From UBA2970 sp965221075 (lineage in GTDB: Bacteria; Verrucomicrobiota; Verrucomicrobiia; Limisphaerales; AAA164-E04): 64,000 bases of DNA. Position 1 is the first letter of the stretch. Each line of letters starts with the position of its first letter. The notes beneath the pieces were generated by a model, which worked only from the letters and a program-made list of their open reading frames with translations, searched no databases and was not told the DNA's origin. The DNA is taken from positions 744,001 to 808,000 of the forward strand of contig OZ244865.1 in assembly GCA_965221075.1 (NCBI GenBank). The letters run 5' to 3'. Positions 8,692 through 16,877 of this stretch are shown here, in pieces. Made by a program: the position numbers and the translations under genes.

Positions 8692-9404
8692 CCCCACTTC
8701 TCCAGGCGCAGGCGCTCCCGGGGAATGCCCAGATCCTCCTTGACCAGCCTCTCGACCGACTCGACCAGGGTGGTGGGGCCGCAGGCGTAGAAGAAGGTCC
8801 GCTCCCCGGGATCGAAGCTCTCCCGGATCCAGGGCAGGTCGATGCGCCCGCGGCGCCCGCTCCAGGGATCCTCCCCGGAGAGGCGGGTGCAGGTGACCAG
8901 GAAGCGGAACGAGGGGTTCTCCCGCTCCAGGGCGCGGAACTCCTCCTCGAAGATGATGTCCTGCGCGGTGCGCACGCTGTAGAGCACGGTGATGCGGGTG
9001 GGGGCCCCGGTCCTGGAGGCCTCCCTGGCGAAGCCCCGGTAGGGGGTCACCCCAGAGCCTCCGGCGATGCAGACCAGGTGGGTGTCCTCCTCGAGCACCG
9101 GAAGGAAGCGGCCGGCGGGGGGGAGCACGCACAGGGTGTGGCCCGGCTCGGTCCAGTCCACGATCCGGGTCCCCATCTTCCCCTCCTTCTTGACGGTCAC
9201 CTCGAAGTGGCCCTGGTCCAGGGCGCAGGAGGAGAGGGAGTAGGCCCGCTTGTAGCGGGGGCTGTCGGGAAAGTGCAGGGTGACGAACTGGCCGGTCTTG
9301 AACGGGACCTGGTAGCCCTCGGGCCAGGCCAGCCGGATGGTCTTGGTGTCGGCGAGCTCCATCCTCGCCGACTCGACCTCCATCTCGACGATCTTCTTGG
9401 GCAT
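8688..9404 (-). CDS. FAD/NAD(P)-dependent oxidoreductase, ferredoxin reductase-like
   Basis: About 238 residues. The FAD-binding domain has the 'RAYSLSS' motif (53-59). The nucleotide-binding domain has 'IAGGSGVTPYRG' (113-124) and the terminal 'YACGPTTLVESV'. There is no [2Fe-2S] domain, so it is a stand-alone FNR-type reductase such as those serving oxygenases, hydroxylases or ferredoxins. It overlaps gcvH by 4 bp and starts 16 bp after leuD, so it is co-transcribed with both, but its electron acceptor cannot be told from sequence. Confidence 0.88.
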   Translation of the reverse strand: MPKKIVEMEVESARMELADTKTIRLAWPEGYQVPFKTGQFVTLHFPDSPRYKRAYSLSSCALDQGHFEVTVKKEGKMGTRIVDWTEPGHTLCVLPPAGRFLPVLEEDTHLVCIAGGSGVTPYRGFAREASRTGAPTRITVLYSVRTAQDIIFEEEFRALERENPSFRFLVTCTRLSGEDPWSGRRGRIDLPWIRESFDPGERTFFYACGPTTLVESVERLVKEDLGIPRERLRLEKWG

Positions 9405-9420
9405 GGGATTCCGGGGCTGG

Positions 9421-9972
9421 TCAGGAGGAGCCGAGCATGCCCGACTTGCGGGCGTAGGCGAATATGCCTCCGGCGTCGATCACCGGCCTGACCTCCCCCA
9501 GCTCCCGCAGCGGATGGACCGCCCCCGTGGAGAGGACGGTGAGGGCCGCCCGGTCGAGATCCACCCGGATCCCGTCGCCGGTCCGGATCGAGCCGCAGAG
9601 GCGCCCGGGGGTCTCGCAGGGGTAGAGCTCCCCGGTGGCCACGCAGTTGCGGAAGAAGATCCGGGCGAAGCTCTCGGCCACGACCAGCCTGCAGCCGGCC
9701 GATCCCAGGGCGATGGGGGCGTGCTCCCGGGAGCTGCCGCATCCGAAGTTGCGGCCCGCGATCACGATCGGGTAGCGGGAGCCGGTCGCCCCCTCCTCCA
9801 CGTAGCGGGCGGGGTAGGCGCTCTCGGGCAGGCCGATCATGGCGTAGCCGCCCAGCTTCTCGTACTCCTCGGGGATGGTGGGCACCAGGGCCAGGTGCTG
9901 GGCCGGGATGATCTGGTCGGTGTCGATGTTGTCGCCCACCACGTAGGCGGGGCCTTCCACGACGGCGCTCAT
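9421..9972 (-). CDS. leuD: 3-isopropylmalate dehydratase small subunit (LeuD-like)
   Basis: About 183 residues, the swivel domain of the aconitase superfamily. 'GDNIDTDQIIPAQHL' near the N-terminus and 'GRNFGCGSSREHAPIAL' are the signature segments of LeuD and homoaconitase small subunits. With LeuC it would isomerise 2-isopropylmalate to 3-isopropylmalate in leucine synthesis. leuC is not in the window, so homoaconitase or methylthioalkylmalate-type alternatives remain open. It lies 7 bp after the sialidase-like gene and 16 bp before the reductase gene. Confidence 0.88.
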   Translation of the reverse strand: MSAVVEGPAYVVGDNIDTDQIIPAQHLALVPTIPEEYEKLGGYAMIGLPESAYPARYVEEGATGSRYPIVIAGRNFGCGSSREHAPIALGSAGCRLVVAESFARIFFRNCVATGELYPCETPGRLCGSIRTGDGIRVDLDRAALTVLSTGAVHPLRELGEVRPVIDAGGIFAYARKSGMLGSS

Positions 9973-9979
9973 GGACCGG

Positions 9980-11098
9980 TCAGAAGGGCCAGTGCTCCCC
10001 CACCATGGGGACCGAGGCGAGCTTTCCGGGATCGAGGGCCACGTACTTGATGCGCTGGTGGTTGACGCTGTAGGCCAGGTGGAGCAGCCCGTCACCGCCC
10101 TGCACGATGGCGGGATCCAGGAAGTGGTCGGGCCCGGGCAGCTCGATCCGGGCGGCCGCCCTCCAGATCCTCCCGTCCCCGCTGAAGGCCAGGTGGAGCT
10201 GGTTGGCGCCCTGCCGCAGGTGCTGGTACAGGAGGGCGAACTCGGTGCGCCGGCCCGACTCCGTCTCCCGGGCGACGCGCGCGGCCGCCAGGCCGGTGCC
10301 GGGGCTGGGCAGGGAGGTGGGCCGCCAGTCGGTCCAGCTGGCCCCGCCGTCCAGCGACCACGACTCGGCCACCCTGCCCGTGGAGGAGGGGGCCAGCATC
10401 TGCAGCCTCCCGCCTCCGTGGTCCAGCAGCGCCGGCTCTCCTGGAGCCATCCCGCCGGGATCCCCGAGGGGGCGCCCCCGCCGTCCCGCCCAGAGGCCAC
10501 GGCCCCCCTGCTCGGCCCGCTCCACCCGGATGGCGGCGGGCGGGATCCCGCCGCCGCTGCCCCAGAGGATGCGGCCGCCGGGAAGCTCCAGGGGAGGGGA
10601 TCCTCCAGGGCCCCGCTGGGATCGGGGCAGCGATCGGGGCTCGCTCCAGCTGCCGCCGGAATCGGCGGAGATCCGGTACCAGCCCTCCACCCTCCCTCCG
10701 GGAGCCGGGGTCCGGTAGAACAGGAACGCCGGTCCCTCCGAGGGCTGGAAGAGGGCCGCGCTCAGGCAGGGCAGGAGCGCTCCCCCCCGATCCCTGGGGC
10801 GGGCGACGGTCCGTCCCGCGGTCCAGTCGCGGTCCTGGCCGACTCGCAGCGAGAGGAGCACCTCGGTGTCGGGGTGGTGGAGGGTGGTGCCCGAGATCCA
10901 GGCCAGCGCCATCCCCTGGGGGGTGGAGAGCAGGCTGGGGGAGTGGTGGACCCGATCGCCCTCCATCCCCTCCGTGGGCCACTCCGCCCGCTCCGGCTGG
11001 ACCGGACGGGGATCGGCCGCCTGGGGATGGACCGCCCCTGCCGCCAGCCACAGCGCCCCCAGCGTCAGGGCGGTTCCGTAGGGGGTCGCCAGCTTCAT
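9980..11098 (-). CDS. Secreted BNR/sialidase-like beta-propeller protein
   Basis: About 372 residues after a signal peptide (residues about 1-25, ending near 'GAVHPQA'). Asp-box motifs of sialidase propellers are visible: 'SADSGGSWSEP', 'SLDGGASWTDW' and 'SGDGRIWR'. The protein resembles the exo-alpha-sialidase-like family common in Planctomycetes and Verrucomicrobia polysaccharide loci. The start could be ATG 11113, five codons upstream; 11098 gives the cleaner signal peptide. It sits between a sulfatase (27 bp upstream) and leuD. Glycan hydrolysis is plausible, but sialic acid specificity is not shown. Confidence 0.8.
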   Translation of the reverse strand: MKLATPYGTALTLGALWLAAGAVHPQAADPRPVQPERAEWPTEGMEGDRVHHSPSLLSTPQGMALAWISGTTLHHPDTEVLLSLRVGQDRDWTAGRTVARPRDRGGALLPCLSAALFQPSEGPAFLFYRTPAPGGRVEGWYRISADSGGSWSEPRSLPRSQRGPGGSPPLELPGGRILWGSGGGIPPAAIRVERAEQGGRGLWAGRRGRPLGDPGGMAPGEPALLDHGGGRLQMLAPSSTGRVAESWSLDGGASWTDWRPTSLPSPGTGLAAARVARETESGRRTEFALLYQHLRQGANQLHLAFSGDGRIWRAAARIELPGPDHFLDPAIVQGGDGLLHLAYSVNHQRIKYVALDPGKLASVPMVGEHWPF

Positions 11099-11124
11099 CG
11101 GTCGGGAATCCATAGTGCGGCGGC

Positions 11125-12537
11125 TCAGGGGAGCTGTCTAGCGGTATCGGCGGCCTGCGGGGCCTTTCCCGGGGCCCTGGCCCGGGCCTTGAGCCGGGCG
11201 TCGAGATCCCGGGCCGCCCGGGCCATCGCCTCGGCCCGCTGCGGGTGCCGGGCGGAAAGGTCGGTGGTCTCGCCGATGTCCTCCCCCAGGTGGTAGAGGG
11301 CGCCCTGCGTCCTGCGGCCGCCCTGCCCGCGGGGCAGGTGGAGCTTCCAGGGTCCCTCGCGGAGGGCCTGCAGGCTGGCGCCCCGGTAGAAGGCCAGGCG
11401 CTGGTGGGGGCTCTCCCCGCGGCCCTGGATCAGGGCGGAGATGTCCCTGCCGTCGGCGTCCTCCGGAGCCGGCGCCCCGGACAGGGCCGCGAAGGTGGGC
11501 AGGAGGTCGAAGGTGGCGGCGATCCCTCCGTTGACCGCGCCCGCCGGGATCCGTCCGGGCCAGCGCATCAGGCAGGGCACCCTCATCCCTCCCTCGTAGG
11601 TGCTGAACTTGCCGTCCCGCAGGGGCAGGGCGCTTCCCCCGTGGTTCTTCTTGCCCAGCCAGGGGCCGTTGTCCGAGGCGTAGATCACCAGGGTGCCGCC
11701 GGCCAGGCCCCACCGGTCCAGCGCCTCGAGGATCTCCCCGGTCGAATGGTCGATCTCCCCGATGGCCGCCTGGTAGGCCCGCTGGGGATCGGGATGGTAG
11801 AACTCCTCCGACACGTACAGGGGGACGTGGGGCATGGTGTGGGCGAGGTACAGGAAGAAGGGCCTGTTCCGGCTGCGGCCGATGAACCCGATCGCCTCGC
11901 GGGTGTAGCGTCTGGTGAGGGTCTCCTGCACCGCCGGGCGCTCGACCACGGTCCCGTCGCGCATCAGGGGGACGTTCCAGGGGTGTTCGCCGCGGGCCTT
12001 CCACAGCCGGTCCAGGTTGCGGTCCCGGCCCGGGATCGGATCCATGTCGTTTGAGTAGGGCACCCCGTAGTAGCTGCCGAACCCCTGGCTGGTGGGCAGG
12101 AAGGGCGGCAGGTGCCCCAGGTGCCACTTGCCGACGCAGGCGGTGGCGTAGCCCTGGCCGGAGAGGACCTCGGCGATGGTGGTCTCCTCCGGAGCCAGCC
12201 CGATGTCGTGCCGGGGGAAGAGCACTCCGGTGATTCCGGTCCGCACCGGATAGCGTCCGGTCATCAGGGCGGCCCGGGAGGCGGAGCAGACCGGGGCCAG
12301 CGAGTAGAAGTCGGTGAAGCGGGTCCCCTCCCGGGCCAGGCGGTCCAGGTTCGGGGTCTTCAGGGTGGGGTGGCCGTAGCAGCCCAGGTCCTGGTAGCCC
12401 TGGTCGTCCACGAAGATCAGGACGATGCTGGGAGGGGCGTCGGCCCGGAGGGGCCCTGGCAGGGGCGGGGCAAGGAGGCCGAGGGCCGCCAGGGCCAGGG
12501 CCGGAGAGAGGGCTCTCGCGGCGGCGGGGGAGGCCAT
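11125..12537 (-). CDS. Secreted sulfatase
   Basis: About 470 residues with a long Ala/Leu-rich signal peptide (1-33). The catalytic motif is CSASR at 84-88, the Ala variant of the C-x-P/A-x-R formylglycine motif, followed by 'AALMTGRYPVRTG'. 'IFVDDQGYQDLGCYG' supplies the metal-binding Asp pair, with 'GKWHLG', 'HTMPHVPL' and 'ASDNGPW' later. This spacing is typical of arylsulfatase A-type enzymes. It begins 2 bp after the DUF1080 stop, so both are surely co-transcribed, consistent with joint attack on a sulfated glycan. Confidence 0.93.
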   Translation of the reverse strand: MASPAAARALSPALALAALGLLAPPLPGPLRADAPPSIVLIFVDDQGYQDLGCYGHPTLKTPNLDRLAREGTRFTDFYSLAPVCSASRAALMTGRYPVRTGITGVLFPRHDIGLAPEETTIAEVLSGQGYATACVGKWHLGHLPPFLPTSQGFGSYYGVPYSNDMDPIPGRDRNLDRLWKARGEHPWNVPLMRDGTVVERPAVQETLTRRYTREAIGFIGRSRNRPFFLYLAHTMPHVPLYVSEEFYHPDPQRAYQAAIGEIDHSTGEILEALDRWGLAGGTLVIYASDNGPWLGKKNHGGSALPLRDGKFSTYEGGMRVPCLMRWPGRIPAGAVNGGIAATFDLLPTFAALSGAPAPEDADGRDISALIQGRGESPHQRLAFYRGASLQALREGPWKLHLPRGQGGRRTQGALYHLGEDIGETTDLSARHPQRAEAMARAARDLDARLKARARAPGKAPQAADTARQLP

Positions 12538-12539
12538 GC

Positions 12540-13892
12540 CTAGTCCAGGCTGCGGATGCGCAGGTTGCGCCAGGCCACCTCGTTCCCGTGGTCCTGCAGC
12601 AGGATGCGGCCCCGGTGGGGCTGGCCGAAGTCCTCCACGTTGCGGAACTTGCTGGCGGCCACCGCCTCCATCAGCGGGGGGCTTCCCAGGGTGTAGCTCA
12701 GGACCATGATCCCGTTGAGCCAGTGCTCCACCTGCCGGCCGTCCACCCGGATCGAGGACATGTTGAACTCGCCCACCGGACGGAGCACCCGGTTGTCCGC
12801 CGGCAGGCAGTCGTAGAGGGCCGCGGTCTGGCGCTTGCCCCCGCGCAGGCCGTCGGGATGGCCCGAGTCGTCGAGCACCTGGTACTCGTGCCCGATCGGC
12901 TGGCGCCTCCGCTCCTCCATGATGAAGTACTTGACCCCGCTGTTGGCCCCCTCGGGGATCCTCCACTCGAAGCGGAACTCGAAGCTGCCGTACTCCCGGC
13001 GGGTCACGATGTCCCCGCCGCCGCCTCCGGCCGCGTGCACCAGGGCGTCGCCCTCGATCCTCCAGCCCCGGGAGGGGAACTCCTCCTTCATGAAGCCCTT
13101 CCACATGCGGGCGCTGCGGCCGTTGAACAGGCTCTCCCAGCCGGCCGCCTCCTCGGCGGGGCTCAGGCGGTTGTGGTGCTTGGCCTGGGGCAGCACCTCG
13201 GCAGGGGGCAGGGAGCGCACCCGGATGTCGCGGAAGCGGACCTCGTCTCCGTGGTGCTGGAAGCAGATGCGCCCCGAGCGCTCCCGGGCGAACCTCGGCA
13301 GCCGGGCGAACTTGCTCCGGGATATCAGATCGTTGACCCCGTAGCTGTCCAGATCCAGAGCCACCACCTTGGCTCCGTTGAGCCAGTGCTCGATCCGCTT
13401 GCCCCGGGCCACGATCCGCGACGAGTTGAATTCGCCCACCGGCTCCAGCTTCTTGTTCGCGGGAGCGACCAGGGCGTAGAAGGAGCCTGCCGAAGTCCGG
13501 GGATCCCTGCCGTCCGGGTGGCCCCCGTCGTCGAGGATCTGGAACTCGGGACCGGTGTGCCAGGAGCTGCCGGACTCCTCGCTCACCCGGTACATCACCC
13601 CGCTGTTGCCGCCCGGGGCCACCTTCCACTCGAAGGACAGCTCGAAGTCCTGGTAGGCCTTGCGGGTAGCGATGTCCGCCACTTCGCCGTCCGCGATGGC
13701 GATCAGCTGGCCCTCCTCGATCCGCCAGCCCCTTTCGGGAAAGCTTTCCCGGCGGAAGCCCCGGAAGGCTTCGGCCGAGGAGCCGTCGAAGAGGATCTCC
13801 CATTCCCCCTCGCCGGCGGCCGAGGCCGGTCCCGCTCCCCAGGACGGGAGCAGCAGGGTTCCGGCTAGTGCGAGTGCGGTGCGCTTGCTCAT
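12540..13892 (-). CDS. Tandem DUF1080 (3-keto-disaccharide hydrolase-type) secreted protein
   Basis: About 450 residues: a signal peptide (1-25) followed by two homologous concanavalin-like domains of about 200 residues each (about 30-230 and 255-450). Shared landmarks are 'WEILFDGSS'/'WESLFNGRS', 'GGNSGVMYRV'/'GANSGVKYFI', 'EFQILDDGGHPDG'/'EYQVLDDSGHPDG', 'PVGEFN' and 'EHWLNG'. The family (PF06439) includes hydrolases of 3-keto-glycosides. It is the first gene of the long minus-strand run and faces divergent moxR across 173 bp, where the promoter should lie. Two domains in one chain suggests an internal duplication. Confidence 0.9.
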   Translation of the reverse strand: MSKRTALALAGTLLLPSWGAGPASAAGEGEWEILFDGSSAEAFRGFRRESFPERGWRIEEGQLIAIADGEVADIATRKAYQDFELSFEWKVAPGGNSGVMYRVSEESGSSWHTGPEFQILDDGGHPDGRDPRTSAGSFYALVAPANKKLEPVGEFNSSRIVARGKRIEHWLNGAKVVALDLDSYGVNDLISRSKFARLPRFARERSGRICFQHHGDEVRFRDIRVRSLPPAEVLPQAKHHNRLSPAEEAAGWESLFNGRSARMWKGFMKEEFPSRGWRIEGDALVHAAGGGGGDIVTRREYGSFEFRFEWRIPEGANSGVKYFIMEERRRQPIGHEYQVLDDSGHPDGLRGGKRQTAALYDCLPADNRVLRPVGEFNMSSIRVDGRQVEHWLNGIMVLSYTLGSPPLMEAVAASKFRNVEDFGQPHRGRILLQDHGNEVAWRNLRIRSLD

Positions 13893-14065
13893 GTTCGGCT
13901 CTCCCCGTACGGGGAGGCGGTCTCCGGGAGGGGAGAGTGGCCGGCCGCCTCCCTGTTTTCAAGCGAGCTCGCCTTCTCCCGGCGCGCCCTTTTTGGTTCG
14001 TTTCCGGATTCTCCCGAGCCTACGATGCCCGATCCACCCGGCAGAGCAGGATCGCACAGACAGCC

Positions 14066-15217
14066 ATGCCCCGAACCAGCTGCGGACACTGCGGCCAGGC
14101 CATCGAGTTTCCCGAGGAGATGGCCGGCAGCCGGATGGAGTGCCCCCAGTGCGGCGCCTCCACCCTGCTGCAGGACGAGGCCGCCACCCAGGTCAGGATC
14201 CCGCGTCCGCCGATCCGTCCTCCCGCCCCCCGCGACCAGGAGCCCGAGCCGCAGGTGGCCGCGATGGCGGCCCGGGCGCTCGACAGCATGGAGAGGGCGG
14301 TGGTGGGCAAGCGGGACCGGCTGACCCTGATGCTGTGCGCCTACCTGGCCGGAGGGCATGTGCTGCTGGAGGATGTTCCGGGCGTGGCCAAGACCATGGC
14401 CGCCCGGGCCCTGGCGGCCTCGGTCGGCTGCTCCTTCAAGCGGATCCAGTGCACCCCCGACCTCCTGCCCAGCGACATCACCGGCACTTCGGTCTTCCAT
14501 CCCGGGACCAGCGAGTTCGAGTTCCGCCCCGGCCCGCTCTTCGCCCAGATCGTGCTGGCCGACGAGATCAACCGGGCCACGCCCCGGGCCCAGTCGGCCC
14601 TGCTCGAGGCCATGGCCGAGAGGAAGGTCACCGCCGACGGGACCGATCATCCGCTGGAGCCGCCCTTCCTCCTGATGGCCACCCAGAACCCCATCGACCA
14701 CGAGGGGACCTTCCCCCTGCCCGAGGCGCAGCTCGACCGCTTCCTGATCCGCCTGGGCCTGGGCTATCCCGGGGCCCGGGACGAGGAGGCGCTCCTCTCC
14801 CGGCAGCAGAGCTCCCATCCGGTCGAGGACCTCGAGCCGGTGGTCTCCCCCGCCCAGATCCTCGAGGCCCAGGCGCTGGTGGACCAGGTGGAGGTGGATC
14901 CCAAGGTGGCGCAGTACGTGGTGGCGCTGGCCCGGGCCACCCGCGAGCATCCGGGGCTGCGCCTGGGGGCCAGCCCCAGGGCGGGCATGGCGCTGGTGCA
15001 GTGCGCCCGGGCCTACGCCGCGATCCACGGCTACGGCTTCGTGGTGCCCGACGACATCAAGCTGCTGGCCCCCTTCGTGCTGGCCCACCGTCTCATCCTC
15101 AATCCCGAGAGCCGCCTGCGGCGCCAGAGCCCCGAGGAGCTGCTGGGGGAGATCTTCCGGGGCCTTCCCGTGCCCCGGCTTCCCTACGGCCGGCCGGCGC
15201 GGATGTTGCCGACTTGA
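14066..15217 (+). CDS. MoxR-family AAA ATPase with N-terminal zinc ribbon
   Basis: About 383 residues. Residues 6-29 hold two CxxC pairs (C6/C9, C26/C29), a zinc ribbon fused ahead of the ATPase through a Pro-rich linker. The ATPase has Walker A 'EDVPGVAKT' (102-110), Walker B 'VLADEIN', and sensor 'LLMATQNPIDHEGTFPLPEAQLDRF', all typical of MoxR/RavA-type chaperone ATPases. It lies 58 bp before a DUF58 gene, the usual partner. MoxR-DUF58 sets are thought to assemble or activate envelope or metal-containing complexes. The 3' end contains one copy of a 36-bp repeat (see the repeat entry). Confidence 0.9.
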   Translation: MPRTSCGHCGQAIEFPEEMAGSRMECPQCGASTLLQDEAATQVRIPRPPIRPPAPRDQEPEPQVAAMAARALDSMERAVVGKRDRLTLMLCAYLAGGHVLLEDVPGVAKTMAARALAASVGCSFKRIQCTPDLLPSDITGTSVFHPGTSEFEFRPGPLFAQIVLADEINRATPRAQSALLEAMAERKVTADGTDHPLEPPFLLMATQNPIDHEGTFPLPEAQLDRFLIRLGLGYPGARDEEALLSRQQSSHPVEDLEPVVSPAQILEAQALVDQVEVDPKVAQYVVALARATREHPGLRLGASPRAGMALVQCARAYAAIHGYGFVVPDDIKLLAPFVLAHRLILNPESRLRRQSPEELLGEIFRGLPVPRLPYGRPARMLPT

Positions 15218-15273
15218 GCACCGGCAGAAGCGAACACCTTCCCGTTCCCCGGCTTCCCTGCGGCCGGCCGACG
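15164..15273. repeat. Direct repeat, two 36-bp copies 74 bp apart (15164-15199 and 15238-15273)
   Basis: The last codons of moxR and the region just before the DUF58 start share 33 of 36 bases. Both copies can encode LPVPRLP-x-GRP, but the offset of 74 bp places them in different frames relative to the moxR frame. The second copy runs into a TGA. This looks like a partial tandem duplication of the moxR 3' end that replaced its original stop. Confidence 0.75.
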
Positions 15274-15275
15274 TC

Positions 15276-16682
15276 GTGAAGTGGCTGGTCTCGGCGGCCG
15301 CGCTCCTGGCGCTGGGAATCGCTCTGCGCATGGGGCATCTGCTGGTGGCGATGTACGGGCTGGCGGGACTGCTGCTGGCGGGCCGCCTGCTGGCACGCCG
15401 CTGGGACGAGGGGCTGGAGGCGGAGCGGGACGTCCGGCTCCTCGGGCGGGGGGAGGGCTGCCTGCCCCCGTCCCTGGAGGTGGGGGATCAGCTGAGGATC
15501 TCGCTTACCCTCCGCAACCGCGGCTTCCTGGGCGTGCCCTGGGCGCTCTTCGAGGACTCCCTGCCGGTCGGCGATCCGGCCGTCCTCCGGGTCCGGGGCC
15601 GCTCCCTGGGGATGATCCGCCTGGGGCCGCGCCAGGCCCGGACCCACGCCTACCGCCTGGAGTTCCGCAGGCGGGGCTACTACCCCTTGGGGCCCATGCT
15701 GGTGGAGACCGGCGATCTGTTCGGGATGCACCGCCACTTCCGGCTGGCCGGCGTCCCGCGCTACGTGACGGTCCTGCCCCGGGTGGTTCCCCTGGAGGAC
15801 GCCCGGATCGCGTCCCGGCGCCACATGGGCGACATCCCGGTGGCGCGCAACCTGTTCCAGGATCCCACGCGCGTCGCCGGAGTGCGGCCCTACCAGCCTG
15901 GGGATCCCTTCCACCACATCCACTGGAAGGCGACCGCGCGCACCGGGACCATCCACAGCCGCGTCTTCGAGCATTCCAGCGCCTCGGGAGCCACCTTCCT
16001 GCTCGACTTCGCCCCCTCGGCCATGAAGGAGGGGGAGGCCACCGAGCTGGCGGTGACCACGGTGGCCTCCTTCGCCCGGGCCCTCCTCGCCGACGGACAG
16101 CCGGCGGGCCTGCTGAGCAACGGCCGGGACGCGGCCGAGCGCCACCACCGGGAGGGCTGGGCGGGCAGCTTCACAACCCATCCCGGGGAGGGGCGCAGCG
16201 GACGGAGCGCGGTCCTGTCCCGGCCCGGCTCCGGGGGAGCCTCCGCGACGCCCGGGCCCTCGCCGGGTTCCGCCCCGGCGCCGGTCCATTTCCCGGCCCG
16301 GAGCGGGGAGGAGCGCTTCGTCCCGCTGCTGGAGCTGCTGGCCCGCCTGGAGAAGGACGGGACCCTCCCTCTGGACGGGCTGCTGCGCCACCACGCCCAT
16401 CTGCTCGCCCGGCGCTGCGCGGTGGTGCCGGTGCTCGCCGAGGTGGCCCGAGGCACGGCCCTGGCCCTGGGAATGCTCAAGGAGCGCGGCTTCTCGGTCA
16501 CCGTGATCCTGGTCTCGCCCGGCGCCGCGCCGCATCCCGACTGGGCACGGCCCCCGGCTTGGGCCCAGCCGCTGCTCGGCGAGGGCATCGACTTCCTGGT
16601 GGTGCAGGGCCTGGAGCATCTGCAGGAGCTCTCGCTGGGGGATCTGTTCGCCCGTGCCGGACCCCGTCCCGTCCCGCACTGA
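15276..16682 (+). CDS. DUF58 domain-containing membrane protein
   Basis: About 468 residues, starting with GTG. Two N-terminal membrane helices (about 1-18 and 22-40) are followed by a beta-rich region and the DUF58 hallmark 'YQPGDPFHHIHWKATAR' near 210. A vWA-like segment follows, interrupted by a Gly/Pro/Ser-rich linker (about 300-345). MoxR-DUF58 pairs are widely conserved and act on envelope proteins, but no transglutaminase or vWA/BatA gene follows here as in larger clusters. The start lies at the end of the second repeat copy; no good Shine-Dalgarno is visible. Confidence 0.88.
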   Translation: MKWLVSAAALLALGIALRMGHLLVAMYGLAGLLLAGRLLARRWDEGLEAERDVRLLGRGEGCLPPSLEVGDQLRISLTLRNRGFLGVPWALFEDSLPVGDPAVLRVRGRSLGMIRLGPRQARTHAYRLEFRRRGYYPLGPMLVETGDLFGMHRHFRLAGVPRYVTVLPRVVPLEDARIASRRHMGDIPVARNLFQDPTRVAGVRPYQPGDPFHHIHWKATARTGTIHSRVFEHSSASGATFLLDFAPSAMKEGEATELAVTTVASFARALLADGQPAGLLSNGRDAAERHHREGWAGSFTTHPGEGRSGRSAVLSRPGSGGASATPGPSPGSAPAPVHFPARSGEERFVPLLELLARLEKDGTLPLDGLLRHHAHLLARRCAVVPVLAEVARGTALALGMLKERGFSVTVILVSPGAAPHPDWARPPAWAQPLLGEGIDFLVVQGLEHLQELSLGDLFARAGPRPVPH

Positions 16683-16877
16683 AGGTTTGACATTACCGAA
16701 AAGCCGGCGTTAGTTGTCGGCGATCGCCCGTTTCCGGAAGCCTCCCGAAACGATCGTCCGATCCGTTCCCGCCCCGGAGGATTCCCCTCGAACGTTCCAA
16801 GGCGGGAGCCGGCGATCCTGCAGGACCAGCAACATCGACAGACGGGAGGATTCCGAGCCAGGGAGGGAGAAGGAGGG

